Of a stretch of DNA of 63,866 nucleotides, positions 55,197 to 63,401 are shown one piece after another (within the stretch, counting starts at the first letter, position 1; each line of letters opens with the position of its first letter). The DNA is from Phenylobacterium sp. (GTDB lineage: Bacteria; Pseudomonadota; Alphaproteobacteria; Caulobacterales; Caulobacteraceae), in NCBI RefSeq assembly GCF_004799515.1, contig NZ_SSMX01000020.1, positions 1 through 63,866 of the forward strand, written 5' to 3'. Made by a program: the position numbers and the translations under genes. The notes beneath the pieces were generated by a model. That model was given only the letters and a program-made list of their open reading frames with translations, was not told the DNA's origin and ran no database searches.

Positions 55197-55532
55197 ATGG
55201 AAAAGGCGTTTGTGGCTCAGCGCGTGGCGAAGAAGCTCTTCGTGACCGAAGCCGCCGTTGACGGAGCGCTCGCTGAAGCGTCCGAACTGATGAGCGAAAT
55301 GCTGCGCGCCCGTAAGGATGTCGGCGTCTCGATGGTGTTCGCCGACGATGCGGCCGCGAAGATGGTCGAGGCGATCAAGGCCCTCAGCGAAGCGCGCACC
55401 GCGATGGTCGCCGTGCACAACGAGCTGAACGAAGCCAAGCTTCGCCTCGGCATCCGGGCGAAGATGGGCATCGAGCCGAAGCCGGCGTCGATGGCCGACA
55501 CCTCGGAAACGACCCTGCGCCAAGTGCGCTAA
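55197..55532 (+). CDS. Conserved-looking small helical protein, unknown
   Basis: 111 residues. Helical, charged: AFVAQRVAKKLFVTEAAVDGALAEASELMSEMLRARKD, then LRLGIRAKMGIEPKPAS. No signal peptide or transmembrane segment. I do not recognise a named family; its promoter carries cell-cycle motifs. ATG at 55197 is preferred to 55164 because the upstream residues (WLLTQSGITD) overlap the promoter. A TTCG-loop terminator follows. Confidence 0.7.
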   Translation: MEKAFVAQRVAKKLFVTEAAVDGALAEASELMSEMLRARKDVGVSMVFADDAAAKMVEAIKALSEARTAMVAVHNELNEAKLRLGIRAKMGIEPKPASMADTSETTLRQVR

Positions 55533-55540
55533 CAAACTTC

Positions 55541-55558
55541 GGGGCGGTTCGCCGCCCC
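55541..55558 (+). terminator. TTCG-loop terminator
   Basis: GGGGCGG-TTCG-CCGCCCC, followed by GCTGTTGC; a very stable hairpin with weak U content. Confidence 0.65.
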
Positions 55559-55616
55559 GCTGTTGCGAAGATTTAACTGGTGCCGCGTCTCTAATGAGGA
55601 TTAGAGGCGCGGCACT

Positions 55617-56057
55617 ATGTATCCCAGCCATATAGATCCGATATTCTTCGCCGAACTGGCCCTGGTTTTCGGCGGATGCATCTTTTCCTTTTGGAAAGGC
55701 GGCTTCCCCGAGCGCATCGGCGGCGGGGTGGTCCTGGCCAACACCCTTTTGATGTTGCTGCTCGGCGCGTCGATGGCCTCGGGTCTGGGGCCGGTCGTGG
55801 AGCTGGTGGTGGACGGGCTGACCGCGGTCGCCCTGCTGGCGGTGGTGCTGGTGTTCGGCAGCCTCTGGCTCGGCGGCGCGATGCTGCTCTATGCCGTCCA
55901 GTTCACCCTGCACGCCTTCTATTTCGTCACCGAACGCGCGCCCGACAAGCTGCACGCCATCGTCAACAACGTCGATTTCACCGGCATCATCTGGTGCCTG
56001 GTCATCGGGACGGCGGTCGCCTGGCGCCGCCGGATCAAAAGCGCCGCGGTCGCCTGA
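55617..56057 (+). CDS. Four-helix membrane protein, unknown
   Basis: 146 residues, hydrophobic segments at about 8-26, 36-56, 65-90 and 120-135. Pro/Trp-containing WKGGFPERIGGGVVLAN and YAVQFTLHAFYFVTERAPDKLHAI are distinctive but not assigned by me to a family. Start ATG 55617, AT-rich upstream. Likely a separate transcript from serC. Confidence 0.65.
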   Translation: MYPSHIDPIFFAELALVFGGCIFSFWKGGFPERIGGGVVLANTLLMLLLGASMASGLGPVVELVVDGLTAVALLAVVLVFGSLWLGGAMLLYAVQFTLHAFYFVTERAPDKLHAIVNNVDFTGIIWCLVIGTAVAWRRRIKSAAVA

Positions 56058-56094
56058 CCGCCCGACGGCGCGGATCCGCGCCTTGAAGCGTGGC

Positions 56095-56211
56095 TTACAG
56101 CCGCATCCAGAATCTTTGCGCTTGCCTGCGGGGCCGAAGCCGGGTCTTTGACCCGCGGGCCACGCCCTCCCAACGGGGCGCAGTCCATCTGCAAGGATGG
56201 GAGACATTGCT
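56095..56211 (+). promoter_or_regulatory. Structured leader upstream of serC (serC-type RNA)
   Basis: Hairpins: CGGGTC-TTT-GACCCG (56141-56155), CGCCC/GGGCG (56163-56180), and CCATC/GATGG (56185-56200). The last two alternate with CTCCC (56167-56171) pairing to the GGGAG ribosome-binding site (56199-56203). A conserved serC RNA motif upstream of serC is known in alphaproteobacteria, and this is a serC-serA operon, so the assignment is likely, though unscored. Confidence 0.55.
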
Positions 56212-57381
56212 ATGACGACCCCCGCTAAGCCGGCCATGCGGCCGGCGCGACCCGAGTTTTCGTCCGGCCCCTGCGCCAAGCGCCCCGGATGGTCCCCGCA
56301 AAACCTGACCAACGCCGTCCTCGGCCGCTCGCACCGCTCCAAGCTGGGCAAGGCGCGGTTGAAGGAGACCATCGACCGCACCCGTGAGGTGCTGGGGGTC
56401 CCCGACGACTTCCTGATCGGCATCGTCCCGGGCTCCGACACCGGCGCCGTCGAGATGGCCATGTGGTCGATGCTGGGCCCGCGCCCCGTGCAGCTCCTGG
56501 CCTTCGAGAGCTTCGGCAAGGACTGGGTGACCGACGTCACCAAGCAGTTGAAGATCGAGGCCGAGGTGCTGGACGCGCCCTACGGCGCGCTGCCGGACCT
56601 GGCCAAGGTCCGCCCCGACGCCGACCTGGTGTTCACCTGGAACGGCACCACCTCGGGCGTGCGCGTGCCGAACGCCGATTTCATCTCGGCCGACCGTGAG
56701 GGCGTGGTCATCTGCGACGCCACCAGCGCCGCCTTCGCCCAGGACCTTGATTGGGCCAAGCTCGATGTCGTCACCTTCTCCTGGCAGAAGGCGCTGGGCG
56801 GCGAGGCCGCGCACGGGGTCCTGATCCTGTCGCCCCGCGCGGTGGCCCGGCTGGAGAGCCACACGCCCGCCTGGCCGATGCCCAAGCTGTTCCGGATGAC
56901 CAAGGGTGGGAAAGTCACCCTCGACCTCTTCGAGGGTGCGACCATCAACACCCCGTCCATGCTGGCGGTGGAAGACGCGGTCGACGCTCTGAAGTGGGCG
57001 GCCTCGATCGGCGGCCTCACGGAAATGAAGCGCCGGGCCGACGCCAACCTGGGTGTGCTCGAGGCCTGGGCGCAGAAGACCGGCTGGGTCGCCTTCCTGG
57101 CCGAGGATCCCGCCATCCGCTCCAACACCTCGGTCTGCCTGAAGGTGATCGACCCGGCCGTCGCCTCGCTCTCCGGGGACGCCCAGGCCGACTTCGCCAA
57201 GAAGCTGGCGGCGGTGCTGGAGAAGGAGGGCGTGGCCCTCGACATCGGCGGCTACCGCGACGCCCCGCCCGGATTGCGCATCTGGTGCGGCGCCACGGTC
57301 GAGACCGCCGATCTCGACGCGCTCACCCCCTGGCTCGACTGGGCCTTCGCCACCGTCTCTTCCGAACTCGCCGCGGCTTAG
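56212..57381 (+). CDS. serC: Phosphoserine aminotransferase
   Basis: 389 residues, the alphaproteobacterial long form. [16 protein letters not shown] start, [33 protein letters not shown] and the PLP lysine in [17 protein letters not shown]. Makes phosphoserine from 3-phosphohydroxypyruvate. ATG at 56212 sits after GGGAG; ATG at 56197 would add five residues. Operon with serA. Confidence 0.95.
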   Translation: MTTPAKPAMRPARPEFSSGPCAKRPGWSPQNLTNAVLGRSHRSKLGKARLKETIDRTREVLGVPDDFLIGIVPGSDTGAVEMAMWSMLGPRPVQLLAFESFGKDWVTDVTKQLKIEAEVLDAPYGALPDLAKVRPDADLVFTWNGTTSGVRVPNADFISADREGVVICDATSAAFAQDLDWAKLDVVTFSWQKALGGEAAHGVLILSPRAVARLESHTPAWPMPKLFRMTKGGKVTLDLFEGATINTPSMLAVEDAVDALKWAASIGGLTEMKRRADANLGVLEAWAQKTGWVAFLAEDPAIRSNTSVCLKVIDPAVASLSGDAQADFAKKLAAVLEKEGVALDIGGYRDAPPGLRIWCGATVETADLDALTPWLDWAFATVSSELAAA

Positions 57382-57401
57382 GGCCGCTCCCCCGAAATAC
57401 C

Positions 57402-57523
57402 GCTCATCCCGGCGAAGGCCGGGATCCAGATCTCGAAACGCCGGGCTGACCGGATTGGCGCTGTGCTTCCAGAGCCCGCCTCCGAGCCATCCCATCTGGA
57501 TCCCGGCCTTCGCCGGGATGAGC
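57402..57523. repeat. Perfect 30-bp inverted repeat between serC and serA
   Basis: Left arm 57402-57431 (starts GCTCATCCCGGCGAAGG), right arm 57494-57523 exactly complementary, loop of 62 bases. Belongs to the CTCATCCCGGC family also seen at 59131-59158. Would fold strongly in the serC-serA mRNA. Confidence 0.8.
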
Positions 57524-57548
57524 GGACCGAAACAAAGGATCACCCCGA

Positions 57549-59123
57549 ATGCCCCGCGTTCTCATCGCTGACAGCCTCAGCCCCGCCGCCGTCGAGATCT
57601 TCCGTCAGCGCGGCGTCGACACCGACATCAAGACCGGCCTCTCGAAGGACGAGCTGATCAAGGTCATCGGCGACTACGACGGCCTGGTCGTCCGCTCGGA
57701 CACAAAGCCCAACAAGGACGTCATCGCCGCCGCCAAGCGGCTGAAGGTCATCGGCCGCGCCGGGATCGGCGTCGACAACATCGACATCCCCGCCGCCACC
57801 GCCGCCGGGATCGTGGTGATGAACACCCCCTTCGGCAACTCGATCACCACCGCCGAGCACGCCATCGCCATGATGTTCGCCCTGGCCCGCCAGATGCCCG
57901 CCGCCGACGCCTCCACCCAGGCCGGCAAGTGGGAGAAGAGCCGCTTCATGGGCGTCGAGCTCTACGGCAAGACCCTCGGCCTGATCGGCGCCGGCAACAT
58001 CGGCTCCATCGTCGCCGACCGGGCCCTCGGCCTGAAGATGAAGGTGATCGCCTACGACCCCTTCCTGTCGGAAGAGCGCGCCGTGGAGATCGGCGTCGAG
58101 AAGGTCGAGCTCGACGAGCTGCTCCCCCGCGCGGACTTCATCACCCTGCACACCCCGCTCACCGACAAGACCCGCAACATCCTGTCGGCCGAGAACCTGG
58201 CCAAGGCCAAGAAGGGCGTAATGATCGTCAACTGCGCCCGCGGCGGCCTGGTCGACGAGGCGGCCTTGCGCGCCGGCCTTGAGAGCGGCCAGATCGGCGG
58301 CGCGGGCTTCGACGTCTTCGTGACCGAGCCGGCCAGGGAGAACGTGCTGTTCGGCGCCCCGAACTTCGTCGCCACCCCGCACCTGGGCGCCTCGACCAAC
58401 GAGGCCCAGGAGAACGTCGCCCTGCAGGTGGCCGAGCAGATCAGCGACTACCTGCTGACCGGCGCCGTCACCAATGCGCTGAACAGCCCCTCGGTCACGG
58501 CGGAGGAAGCGCCGCGGCTGAAGCCGTTCATCGCGCTCGCCGAAAAGCTCGGCGCCTTCGCCGGCCAGATGGTCGACTTCGGGATCAAGGCCATCGACAT
58601 CGCTTACGAGGGCGACGTGGCCAGGCTGAACGCCAAGCCGATGACCGCCGCCGCTCTGGCCGGCGTCATGCGGCCCATGCTGGCGGAGATCAACATGGTC
58701 TCGGCGCCGGCGGTGGCGAAGGAGCGCGGCATCACCGTCCTGGAGAGCCGCCAGGACGACAGCCCGATCTACGAGAGCCTGATCCGCATCACCGTCACCA
58801 CGGAGAAGGGCAAGCGCTCCTTCGCGGGCTCGGTCCTGGCCGGCGCGCCGCGCGTCATCGAGGTCAAGGGCATGGACCTGGACGCCCCGTTCGGCCCGAC
58901 CATGCTTTACGTCAACAACCTGGATAAGCCGGGCTTCATCGGCGCGCTTGGAACCCTCTTGTCCGAAGCCAGCGTCAACATCGCCACCTTCAACCTCGGC
59001 CGGGTCTCCGCCGGCGACGACGCCATCGCCCTGGTCGGCGTCGACCAGGCGCCCTCGGCGGAGCTGCTGGAAAAGATCCAGGCCCTGCCGCACGTGAAGG
59101 AGGCGCGGTCGCTGGTGTTCTGA
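57549..59123 (+). CDS. serA: D-3-phosphoglycerate dehydrogenase
   Basis: 524 residues, type 1 SerA. NAD-binding LGLIGAGNIGSIVADRALGL, NCARGGLVDEAAL, catalytic His in TPHLGASTNEAQ. Intervening domain about 315-450 and a C-terminal ACT domain (LDKPGFIGALGTLLSEASVNIATFNLGR), the serine-feedback site in other bacteria. First committed step of serine synthesis. Confidence 0.97.
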   Translation: MPRVLIADSLSPAAVEIFRQRGVDTDIKTGLSKDELIKVIGDYDGLVVRSDTKPNKDVIAAAKRLKVIGRAGIGVDNIDIPAATAAGIVVMNTPFGNSITTAEHAIAMMFALARQMPAADASTQAGKWEKSRFMGVELYGKTLGLIGAGNIGSIVADRALGLKMKVIAYDPFLSEERAVEIGVEKVELDELLPRADFITLHTPLTDKTRNILSAENLAKAKKGVMIVNCARGGLVDEAALRAGLESGQIGGAGFDVFVTEPARENVLFGAPNFVATPHLGASTNEAQENVALQVAEQISDYLLTGAVTNALNSPSVTAEEAPRLKPFIALAEKLGAFAGQMVDFGIKAIDIAYEGDVARLNAKPMTAAALAGVMRPMLAEINMVSAPAVAKERGITVLESRQDDSPIYESLIRITVTTEKGKRSFAGSVLAGAPRVIEVKGMDLDAPFGPTMLYVNNLDKPGFIGALGTLLSEASVNIATFNLGRVSAGDDAIALVGVDQAPSAELLEKIQALPHVKEARSLVF

Positions 59124-59130
59124 CTTCATC

Positions 59131-59158
59131 GCTCATCCCGGCCTTCGCCGGGGTGAGC
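59131..59158 (+). terminator. Hairpin after serA, CTCATCCCGGC repeat
   Basis: GCTCATCCCGGC-CTTC-GCCGGGGTGAGC; same repeat family as between serC and serA, here in terminator position, no U-tract. Confidence 0.55.
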
Positions 59159-59268
59159 GTGTCGGGGCGGTCCTGGGAGCCCGCCGCCAGCCGCATCGGT
59201 ATCCCAGGCGCCGGAGCCCTGGTTCCTATTCCGGGCGCGGAGGCTGCTTCGACAATGGTCGGCCACTC

Positions 59269-59979
59269 TCAATGGCGAGCACGCTTAGGATGCTTTCTTT
59301 GGCGCCACGGAACAAGCAGCGTTTCCCTGTTCTGATTGATCGCGATCAAGAGGAAGAAGGCGCCGATTGAAAACAGAATGATCCCGAAAACCACGTATCC
59401 AAATTTGTGAAAGAGGTTTGACGATCCCCATTTGGCGGCAGGAGCAGCGATGCCTGAGGCCGTGAGCCAAATTCCGATGAGATAGGGCCATATGGACGTG
59501 CGTGGCTTATCTATTTTTATCTTTGACGGAGGGAATTCTTCCTCGAACGCCCTCTCAGGAGAATCGCTGGTGGCCTCGACCTCATCCCAATCCGGCGGAC
59601 CTTCTTTGAAGGAACGCCAGAGGATTTTGTGGAACCGGGGGTCCTGCTCCAGGGCGTTCCCGAACTTTCGCCAGAGCGCGACATAGGCCACAGCGCCCTT
59701 CTTGGACGCCGAGGAATCTTCGAAGAGCAGCCAGAACACGGGGTGGAACGACTGCAATCGACAAAAGATGGGATAGCGATCCTCATAGTAGGCGGTGAAT
59801 TCCCAACCCATCTCCCCGGCGGCCTTGGGGGCGGAGACGCGGCTGCATCCGAGGCTGGCCAGGATCTCCCCAAGCGCCACCGCCACATTGCGACCGCCGA
59901 ACACCTGGATGTCGCCGCCGCCTTCAACTTGGTCGTCAGGGAAGTCCGCGACGAACCCGGCCCACGGTGGAACAATCAT
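59269..59979 (-). CDS. Putative membrane-anchored immunity protein B
   Basis: 236 residues. A soluble N-terminal domain (about 1-140) with GFVADFPDD, FGGRNVAVALGEIL, FCRLQSFHPVFWLL and WRSFKEGPPDWDE, a charged linker, then two transmembrane helices (about 165-185 and 195-220). It is homologous to the gene at 61581 across the soluble domain. Its ATG overlaps the putative toxin stop (ATGA), the usual toxin-then-immunity layout. GC is visibly lower than neighbours. Family not recognised. Confidence 0.6.
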   Translation of the reverse strand: MIVPPWAGFVADFPDDQVEGGGDIQVFGGRNVAVALGEILASLGCSRVSAPKAAGEMGWEFTAYYEDRYPIFCRLQSFHPVFWLLFEDSSASKKGAVAYVALWRKFGNALEQDPRFHKILWRSFKEGPPDWDEVEATSDSPERAFEEEFPPSKIKIDKPRTSIWPYLIGIWLTASGIAAPAAKWGSSNLFHKFGYVVFGIILFSIGAFFLLIAINQNRETLLVPWRQRKHPKRARH

Positions 59980-61400
59980 TGCGGCGCCTCTGCATCATCC
60001 TGCGGCAGCAGGCCAAGAGCCTCGCCCGACCCCACCCCAAAAGCGGTGTCCTTATAAATACCCGGCGTTCTCACCCAAACCTGCTGGGGCCCGCTGTATC
60101 TCTCCAGCCCCAGGCGCTTACCGCTCCACCCCTTGCCTCCGTTGAGGCCTTGAGGAAGCCTGGCGCCATAGAAACGGGGGTCCACCCCAAAGTGGTATTC
60201 GTAGAAATCGCCCTGTGACATCCCCCGTGGCTTGGACACGTTCAAGGGACTGTTCATGATCCAATCCGAGATCGTCACATCCTTCAACCAGGGTGTTTTA
60301 AATCCGAGGATCCTGTCTTGCGCTTGCGGGATCACGGCATGCTCGCCTTGGCCCTTGTAGGGCTTGGACAGGTATGTGGCCGTTGGCTCGTCCATTCCCC
60401 GCCCCATCATCTCCGCGATGTTCGCATCCCGTGTCGCCGCGAAGGTCCGAGCCGCGTCAACCCCGGCGGCGACTTCAGGGGCGGCGAAGGCGCCCGCAAT
60501 ATTCGTCAACGTCTCGCCCCAGTTCGCGCCGACCCCCAACTCATGCCCGAACTCGCCCAAGGCAGTGTCGGTCTGGGGCGCCGTGAACGGATTGAGACTA
60601 TGGATCGCGGCAGCACCTTCGGAGATGGCGTCCTTCGCCAGTCGTGATGGATCGACGATGGCGCTGCGCCCATATTGAAGCGCGTCATGCGCGGCGGCGC
60701 TCGCTTCGTTCCACGCCTTCGCCACGCCCCCAGGAGCGAAGAGGCCGCCCACGAAGTTTAAGCCATGACCAACGCCTTCAAGGGCGTGCCAGCCGCCTCG
60801 CAGTGCGCCCGCAGGCAAGCCGATGAGGAATCCAGTGGTGCCGCCTACGGCCTGTGCGATCGGGTTGTGGTTCAGATCGTCGAAGAAGCCGGGCTGAGGC
60901 GCTTGGTCGGGTGGCCGGCCAACCACGACAAGCTCGCTCACCGATGGATCGTTCGCCCCGTTCGGTTGCGACGGATCAGGGCCAGGGTTCTGGGTCCCTG
61001 GGATCGGCGATCCTTGCGGGGCGCTGCCGCCAGCGGCGGTTAGGGGATCCGGTCCCCTGTTGTCGGCGCCTCCCACCGACGCCTCTGTGTCGTCCTGACC
61101 TGCTGCCCCGTCGCCCGGCGCCGACGGATAGGGCGCATAACCGTCCAGGTCCTGGTCATCGTCGTTGGCGGCTGTGGTCGGGTACGGCCCTGCTCCGCTC
61201 AGAGCCGCCAGCCCGATGGCGGTCAGATCGCTCGGGTTGCCGGCGTAGAGGTCGTCTCCGCTCTGGTTTGCTTGGCTCCAGAGGTTCCGCGCCACGCTGT
61301 CCGCCTCGGGCTGTAGGGCGAGCTGGGCGTTCCGTCGCGCCATCCAGGCGTCGATATCGTCCAGATCGTCGTTGCTTTGCGAAGACCAACCCTCGGACAT
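59976..61400 (-). CDS. Putative polymorphic toxin
   Basis: 474 residues. N-terminal short acidic region, then a disordered Pro/Gly/Asp/Asn-rich stretch (about 70-175) ending SELVVVGRPPDQ, a motif frequent before effector regions of alphaproteobacterial polymorphic toxins. A Gly/Ala-rich hydrophobic segment spans 180-225. The C-terminal domain (about 340-460) is dense in polar conserved-type motifs: GQGEHAVIP (His 354), KPRGMSQGDFYEYHF, DPRFYGARLP and GGKGWSGKRLGLERY, suggestive of a nuclease or other enzyme, not assigned. ATG at 61400 follows AGGAGGTGGC. Framed by two homologous small membrane protein genes. Confidence 0.6.
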   Translation of the reverse strand: MSEGWSSQSNDDLDDIDAWMARRNAQLALQPEADSVARNLWSQANQSGDDLYAGNPSDLTAIGLAALSGAGPYPTTAANDDDQDLDGYAPYPSAPGDGAAGQDDTEASVGGADNRGPDPLTAAGGSAPQGSPIPGTQNPGPDPSQPNGANDPSVSELVVVGRPPDQAPQPGFFDDLNHNPIAQAVGGTTGFLIGLPAGALRGGWHALEGVGHGLNFVGGLFAPGGVAKAWNEASAAAHDALQYGRSAIVDPSRLAKDAISEGAAAIHSLNPFTAPQTDTALGEFGHELGVGANWGETLTNIAGAFAAPEVAAGVDAARTFAATRDANIAEMMGRGMDEPTATYLSKPYKGQGEHAVIPQAQDRILGFKTPWLKDVTISDWIMNSPLNVSKPRGMSQGDFYEYHFGVDPRFYGARLPQGLNGGKGWSGKRLGLERYSGPQQVWVRTPGIYKDTAFGVGSGEALGLLPQDDAEAPQ

Positions 61401-61580
61401 GCCACCTCCTGCCTTTGCGCAAAGGAGCTGGCGAGGATGTCTCGCAAACCATCCGTCGCACGCATCGAGAATGCCACGGCAGCGAGAGAAAATCAAGAAC
61501 AAAAAGGGAACAAACTAGAAGCCTTCGCGGATCCGGCGCCGTCGGCACGGCGCGTGTAAAGAGGCTCGGTCTCTGGTGTT

Positions 61581-62285
61581 CTAGGCGTCGGATCCCCGGT
61601 TTTCATCCGAGCCATAGCGCCTGCGCTTCCGGCGATGGTCGACCACTCGCAAGACAACGGCGAGACCGACCAAAAGCCCCACTATCGCCAGCGATCTAAC
61701 CTCGGCCTGGGCCTTAGCGCCGTGGATGACGTTGTCGACAAAGATCATCGTCACAACGACCAGGGCGATCCAGGCGGGGACGATGACTCGCGCCAAAGAC
61801 CCGCCCGCCGCCTTCGGCCGGGGTTTGGTGGGCCGAGGGGGGAACTCGTCCAGATATGTGGGCGGCGGAAGATCGTCCGTCACCGTGAATTCGTCCCGGT
61901 CGGGCGGGCCTTCCTCGAAGGGACGCCAAAGGACCTGATCGAACCTTGGATCCTGTTCCAGGTCGTCCGCGAACTTCCGCCAAAGTTCCACGTGCGCGGC
62001 GGCTTCGCGCTTCCGGGGGGCGCCTTCCAGCAGCAGCCAGTAGATGGGATGGAATGACTGCACGCGGCACCAGAACGAATGGCGCGCGCCGTATCTGAAG
62101 GTGAAGTCCCAACCCACCTCTCCGCCGTAGTGAGGCTCCGAAACGTCGGTGCATTCCAGGCCGGCGAACATCTCACCCACGGCCACCGCGACGTTGCGGT
62201 CGCCATACACAGCGATCTCCTGACGCGTCGCGACCTCGTCGTCGGGGAAGTCGGCGACAAAGCCCGCGCAGGTTGGAACGTTCAT
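61581..62285 (-). CDS. Putative membrane-anchored immunity protein A
   Basis: 234 residues. GFVADFPDDEV, GDRNVAVAVGEMF, WCRVQSFHPIYWLLLEG, ELWRKFADDLEQDPRFDQVLW and EEGPPDRDEF parallel the gene at 59269 block by block; a Pro/Arg/Lys linker and two transmembrane helices (about 165-190, 200-220) follow. It is the first gene of the three-gene minus-strand locus, 180 bases before the toxin start, which is unusual for an immunity gene. Confidence 0.6.
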   Translation of the reverse strand: MNVPTCAGFVADFPDDEVATRQEIAVYGDRNVAVAVGEMFAGLECTDVSEPHYGGEVGWDFTFRYGARHSFWCRVQSFHPIYWLLLEGAPRKREAAAHVELWRKFADDLEQDPRFDQVLWRPFEEGPPDRDEFTVTDDLPPPTYLDEFPPRPTKPRPKAAGGSLARVIVPAWIALVVVTMIFVDNVIHGAKAQAEVRSLAIVGLLVGLAVVLRVVDHRRKRRRYGSDENRGSDA

Positions 62286-62455
62286 CGCGGTTCTTTCGGA
62301 CCACCCTGCGGTTGAGGGATCAAGCTTCGCCTTGGAGGCAGCGATGTGTCAAGAACAAAGAAGGAACTTTGGGGTGATGGCCTTCGAACTGGACCCTCGG
62401 CGCTCCCGGTCGTGGAGGGGTGGGCGCTGGTGTTCTGATTTTCTGTCGGCAAAGG

Positions 62456-62510
62456 TTCGGCTCGCCTTTAACCATGAGATGAAAGCCTCTCCGGCAGTCC
62501 GGAACCCAGC
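62456..62510. repeat. Truncated palindromic element, right end only
   Basis: GGCTCGCCTTTAACCATGAGAT followed by GAAAGCCTCTCCGGCAGTCCGGAA matches the right end of copy 2 (63640 onward). The left arm is missing. It borders the toxin locus; the rest of 62286-62654 shows no gene. Confidence 0.6.
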
Positions 62511-62654
62511 CGTTTTTGGCGCGGTCCTTCAGCCGCCCACTTGTCATCGGCTGGCGCGAAGCGTCCCATGCGCCCCGCGGTGTCGCCTGCCCCTGGCGCG
62601 GCGCAGCTCAGCGCCAGGGCTGCGGCCGCTCGCCGGCTCCGCAAAGGATTTCGC

Positions 62655-63401
62655 ATGAACACCGTCCTCATCACCGGCTGCTCGTCCGGCTTCGGCCTGG
62701 ACACCGCCCACTTTTTTCACGACCGCGGCTGGTCGGTCATCGCCACCATGCGCACGCCGAAGGCGGACGTCCTGCCGGCGTCCGATCGGATGCGGGTCCT
62801 GCCGCTCGACGTCACCGACCCGGCCAGCATCGCCCGGGCCATGGCGGCCGCGGGCCCCTTCGATGTCCTGGTCAACAACGCCGGCGTCGGCCAGATGAGC
62901 CCGCTGGAAGGCGTCTCGATGGACAAGATCCGCGAGCTGTTCGAGACCAACACCCTCGGGACCATCGCCATGACCCAGGCCGTCTTGCCGCAGTTCCGCG
63001 AGCGCGGCTCCGGCGTGATCGTCAACGTCACCTCCGGCGTGACCTTCCAGCCCCTGCCGCTGATGTCGATCTACACCGCCAGCAAGGCGGCGGTGAACGC
63101 CTTCACCGAGTCCGTGGCGCTGGAGCTGGAGGCGATCGGCGTACGCATCCGCATCGTCATCCCCGGGCGGGCGCCCGAGACCCCGTTCGGCGACAACGCC
63201 CGCGCCCGCATGGGCCTGAACATCCCGGAGCCCTACCAGGCCCTGGCGGCCCAGATGATGGGGCGCTTCCAGGCTGGCGGCGACGTCACCACCTCCCGGG
63301 ATGTCTCCGAAGCCGTCTGGCGCGCCGCCACCGACCCGTCCTGCCCCATGCGGCTCCCCGCCGGCGCCGACGCGGTCGCGCGCGCCGGGGCGGCCAGGTA
63401 G
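62655..63401 (+). CDS. Short-chain dehydrogenase/reductase
   Basis: 248 residues. Rossmann TGCSSGFG, DVLVNNAGVG, and catalytic Ser...YTASK (Tyr and Lys present). LEAIGVRIRIVIPG is the usual turn after the active site. Ser-Gly motif TGxxxGxG is of the classical type, NADP preference not obvious. ATG at 62655. Located between two palindromic-repeat copies. Confidence 0.88.
   Translation: MNTVLITGCSSGFGLDTAHFFHDRGWSVIATMRTPKADVLPASDRMRVLPLDVTDPASIARAMAAAGPFDVLVNNAGVGQMSPLEGVSMDKIRELFETNTLGTIAMTQAVLPQFRERGSGVIVNVTSGVTFQPLPLMSIYTASKAAVNAFTESVALELEAIGVRIRIVIPGRAPETPFGDNARARMGLNIPEPYQALAAQMMGRFQAGGDVTTSRDVSEAVWRAATDPSCPMRLPAGADAVARAGAAR

Noticed and set aside
59113..62436. CTGGTGTTCT occurring at the end of serA, near 61573 and near 62427, as possible duplication boundaries of the toxin locus
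   Set aside because: The shared word is only about 10-15 bases and part of it is serA coding sequence; too short to support a duplication.
62320..62547. 75-residue minus-strand frame between the toxin locus and the SDR gene
   Set aside because: Overlaps the truncated repeat and shows no coding bias or motif.
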